NCBI GenBank assembly: GCA_031424145.1
Contig: JANPGV010000093.1
Coordinates: 1 to 25,390 of the forward strand
Source: JAENVT01 sp031424145
GTDB lineage: Bacteria; Actinomycetota; Acidimicrobiia; Acidimicrobiales; Ilumatobacteraceae
Reading direction: 5' to 3'
Length of the DNA: 25,390 bases
This document shows positions 24,158 through 25,390 of the stretch, piece by piece (the stretch's first letter is position 1; each line of letters begins with the position of its first letter). The notes below the pieces were generated by a model. That model saw only the letters and a list, made by a program, of their open reading frames with translations. It was not told where the DNA came from and made no database searches. The position numbers were made by a program, and so were the translations under genes.

Positions 24158-24637
24158 TCAGCGCATGGCAGCGCAGACCATGGTCGGTGGAGGCGCTCGA
24201 CGGGGTGCCGACCCGTCGAGTGGAACAAGTCGGGGTCGATAGCGAGGCGTGCCGAGGAACGGAGCCGGATCGATGTAGCGGTCGCCCTCGCGAAGACCGA
24301 AGTAGAACCGTTGCGTCGTTGCGCCGAGGACCTGGCCGGCTTCGACCCTGGCACCGGCCGTGACGCTTGAACTGGCCAAGCGCCCATAGGTGGCCGACCG
24401 ACCATCGGCGTGTGTGACCACGAGGTAGCGCACGCCGGCCACCACGCCATTGAACTCGACGACACCTGCAGCGGCCGCGGTGACCCGCGAGCCGGCGGGA
24501 GGGAGAAACTCCAAGCCGCGGTTGCCGGCGCAGTACAGGCACGATGGAGCCCGAAAGGGATCGACGATCGGCGACTGGACCGGCGGCAGGTAGCACGTCG
24601 GCACGAGCAGTGTCAGCGTGGCCAGCACGCTGATCAC
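24158..24637 (-). CDS. LytM/M23-like protein with degenerate catalytic motifs, probably exported
   Basis: The 159-residue product has a hydrophobic N terminus (MISVLATLTLLVPTCYL) that looks like a signal peptide, without a good lipobox. It is followed by a LytM (M23) fold: LEFLPPAGSRVTAAAAGVVEFNGVVAGVRYLVVTHADGRSATYG, then VEAGQVLG and FYFGLREGDRYIDPAPFL. Active M23 enzymes have HxGxD and HxH. Here the first is NRGLEF (39-44), with Asn for the zinc His. The second is RFYFGLR (110-116), with no His pair. The zinc site therefore seems lost and a structural or activator role is more likely. The GTG start (24637-24635) has GGAG seven bases upstream. An M23-type gene between a WhiG-type sigma gene and rpsB is a recurrent actinobacterial arrangement. 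Confidence 0.8.
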   Translation of the reverse strand: MISVLATLTLLVPTCYLPPVQSPIVDPFRAPSCLYCAGNRGLEFLPPAGSRVTAAAAGVVEFNGVVAGVRYLVVTHADGRSATYGRLASSSVTAGARVEAGQVLGATTQRFYFGLREGDRYIDPAPFLGTPRYRPRLVPLDGSAPRRAPPPTMVCAAMR

Positions 24638-24653
24638 GGGCGAACTCCGGCGG

Positions 24654-25390
24654 TCAGGTCACGCCGGACGCCGACAACCTGGCACGCAGGTGCAGCACCG
24701 CCTTGGTGTGGATCTGCGAGACCCGGCTCTCGGTGACACCCAGGACCCCACCGATTTCGGCAAGGGTCAGTCCCTCGTCGTAGTACAACGACAGGACCAT
24801 CTTCTCGCGGTCCGGAAGCCGCTTCACCTCGCCGCGTACAAGGCGGCGGACCTCGCCGTCTTCGACGATCGACGCCGGCGTGTCGGGAACGTCGCCGCTG
24901 AGCGTGCGCGGTTCGGTACCGGCCACCAGTGCCCGGTCGAGCGGACCGACCGTGGTCGAGGCGATGGAGTTGAGCCACTTCTGGAACTCCGGCGCCGAGA
25001 TCTTCAGGTGCGACGACAACTCGGTGTCGGTGGGTGCCCGGCCATGACGGCTCTCCAGTTCGGTGAAGGCCGTCTCGACCTCGCGGGCTCGGCTGCGAAC
25101 GGAACGCGGCACCCAGTCGAGAGATCGGAGACCGTCGAACACCGCGCCACGAATACGCGGGACCGCGAACGTTTCGAACTTGACGCCTCGGCTCGAGTCG
25201 AACCGCTCGACCGCATCGATGAGCCCGAACACACCGGCGCTGACGAGGTCGCCGGGATCGACGCTGTTCGGAAGACCGGCGCCGACACGACCAGCGACGA
25301 ACTTGACGAGGGGCGAGTAGTGAACGATCAGGCGGTCGCGGGCCACTGGGTCGCGGGCTTCCAGCCAACGCTTCCACCAGTCGTCGATGT
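24654..25390 (-). CDS. whiG: RNA polymerase sigma factor of the FliA/WhiG type (5' end outside the window)
   Basis: About 244 residues are visible. Region 2 has LIVHYSPLVKFVAGRVGAGLPNSVDPGDLVSAGVFGLIDAVERFDSSRGVKFETFAVPRIRGAVFDGLR, with the core-binding and -10 recognition parts. Region 3 follows (VETAFTELESRHGRAPTDTELSSHL). Region 4 is PDREKMVLSLYYDEGLTLAEIGGVLGVTESRVSQIHTKAVLHLR, a helix-turn-helix for -35 recognition. The wording is that of sigma-28 (FliA) / WhiG. A GTG at 25346 could serve as start, but the frame continues with DDWWKRWLEARDP to the window edge, which looks like authentic N-terminal sequence. I therefore regard the gene as cut by the window. The WhiG assignment rests on its place upstream of the M23-like gene and rpsB. 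A flagellar or other role cannot be excluded. Confidence 0.85.
   Translation of the reverse strand, partial: IDDWWKRWLEARDPVARDRLIVHYSPLVKFVAGRVGAGLPNSVDPGDLVSAGVFGLIDAVERFDSSRGVKFETFAVPRIRGAVFDGLRSLDWVPRSVRSRAREVETAFTELESRHGRAPTDTELSSHLKISAPEFQKWLNSIASTTVGPLDRALVAGTEPRTLSGDVPDTPASIVEDGEVRRLVRGEVKRLPDREKMVLSLYYDEGLTLAEIGGVLGVTESRVSQIHTKAVLHLRARLSASGVT

Noticed and set aside
23151..24596. A 481-codon minus-strand frame across rpsB and the LytM-like gene
   Set aside because: It is a shadow: both genes have proper family similarity in other frames, and this product is Arg-rich without motifs.

Overview
The window reads as a chromosomal segment of a high-GC actinobacterium. The best fit is a member of the class Acidimicrobiia or a near relative, but no marker here fixes the genus. 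The grounds are: high-GC, GTG-rich coding sequence; a NucS/EndoMS mismatch endonuclease; a mycobacterial-type CysQ; a WhiG/FliA-type sigma gene followed by a LytM-like gene and rpsB-tsf-pyrH-frr-cdsA-dxr-rseP-ispG; and several genes that seem to be leaderless, with a TANNNT -10 box six to nine bases before the start codon.

Left part (1-5400): the 5' portion of a PuuD-type membrane gene points left. Diverging from it are ettA (ABC-F translation factor), a small two-helix membrane protein translationally overlapped with cysQ, and a 652-residue membrane protein carrying two copies of a His/Cys-rich domain that I do not recognise. Two short tandem repeat tracts lie here: two 16-bp units between the PuuD-type gene and ettA, and three 13-bp units after the 652-residue gene.

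Middle (5385-14930): a minus-strand pair comprises a PEP-utiliser-type protein lacking its ATP-grasp half and a DHA2-type MFS exporter. Then come plus-strand ubiB-like kinase, methyltransferase and nucS, a convergent TrpB2-type synthase, and a divergent manA. After manA lies the decayed tail of a PhoX/DUF839 phosphatase gene, followed by a strong hairpin.

Right part (14928-25390): a continuous minus-strand block covers core functions. These are sigma factor, degenerate LytM protein, ribosomal protein S2, EF-Ts, UMP kinase, ribosome recycling factor, CDP-diglyceride synthase, DXP reductoisomerase, site-2 protease, IspG and a nucleoside phosphorylase. It joins translation (rpsB, tsf, frr), pyrimidine supply (pyrH, phosphorylase), phospholipid synthesis (cdsA), the MEP isoprenoid pathway (dxr, ispG) and membrane proteolysis (rseP). 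The rpsB leader can fold into a bipartite hairpin that abuts its Shine-Dalgarno sequence.

Most of the window is ordinary housekeeping sequence. I see no CRISPR array, transposase, phage gene, tRNA or rRNA. The least explained items are the duplicated His/Cys domain protein, the PEP-utiliser protein without its ATP-grasp domain, the catalytically degenerate LytM gene, the rpsB leader structure and the PhoX remnant.
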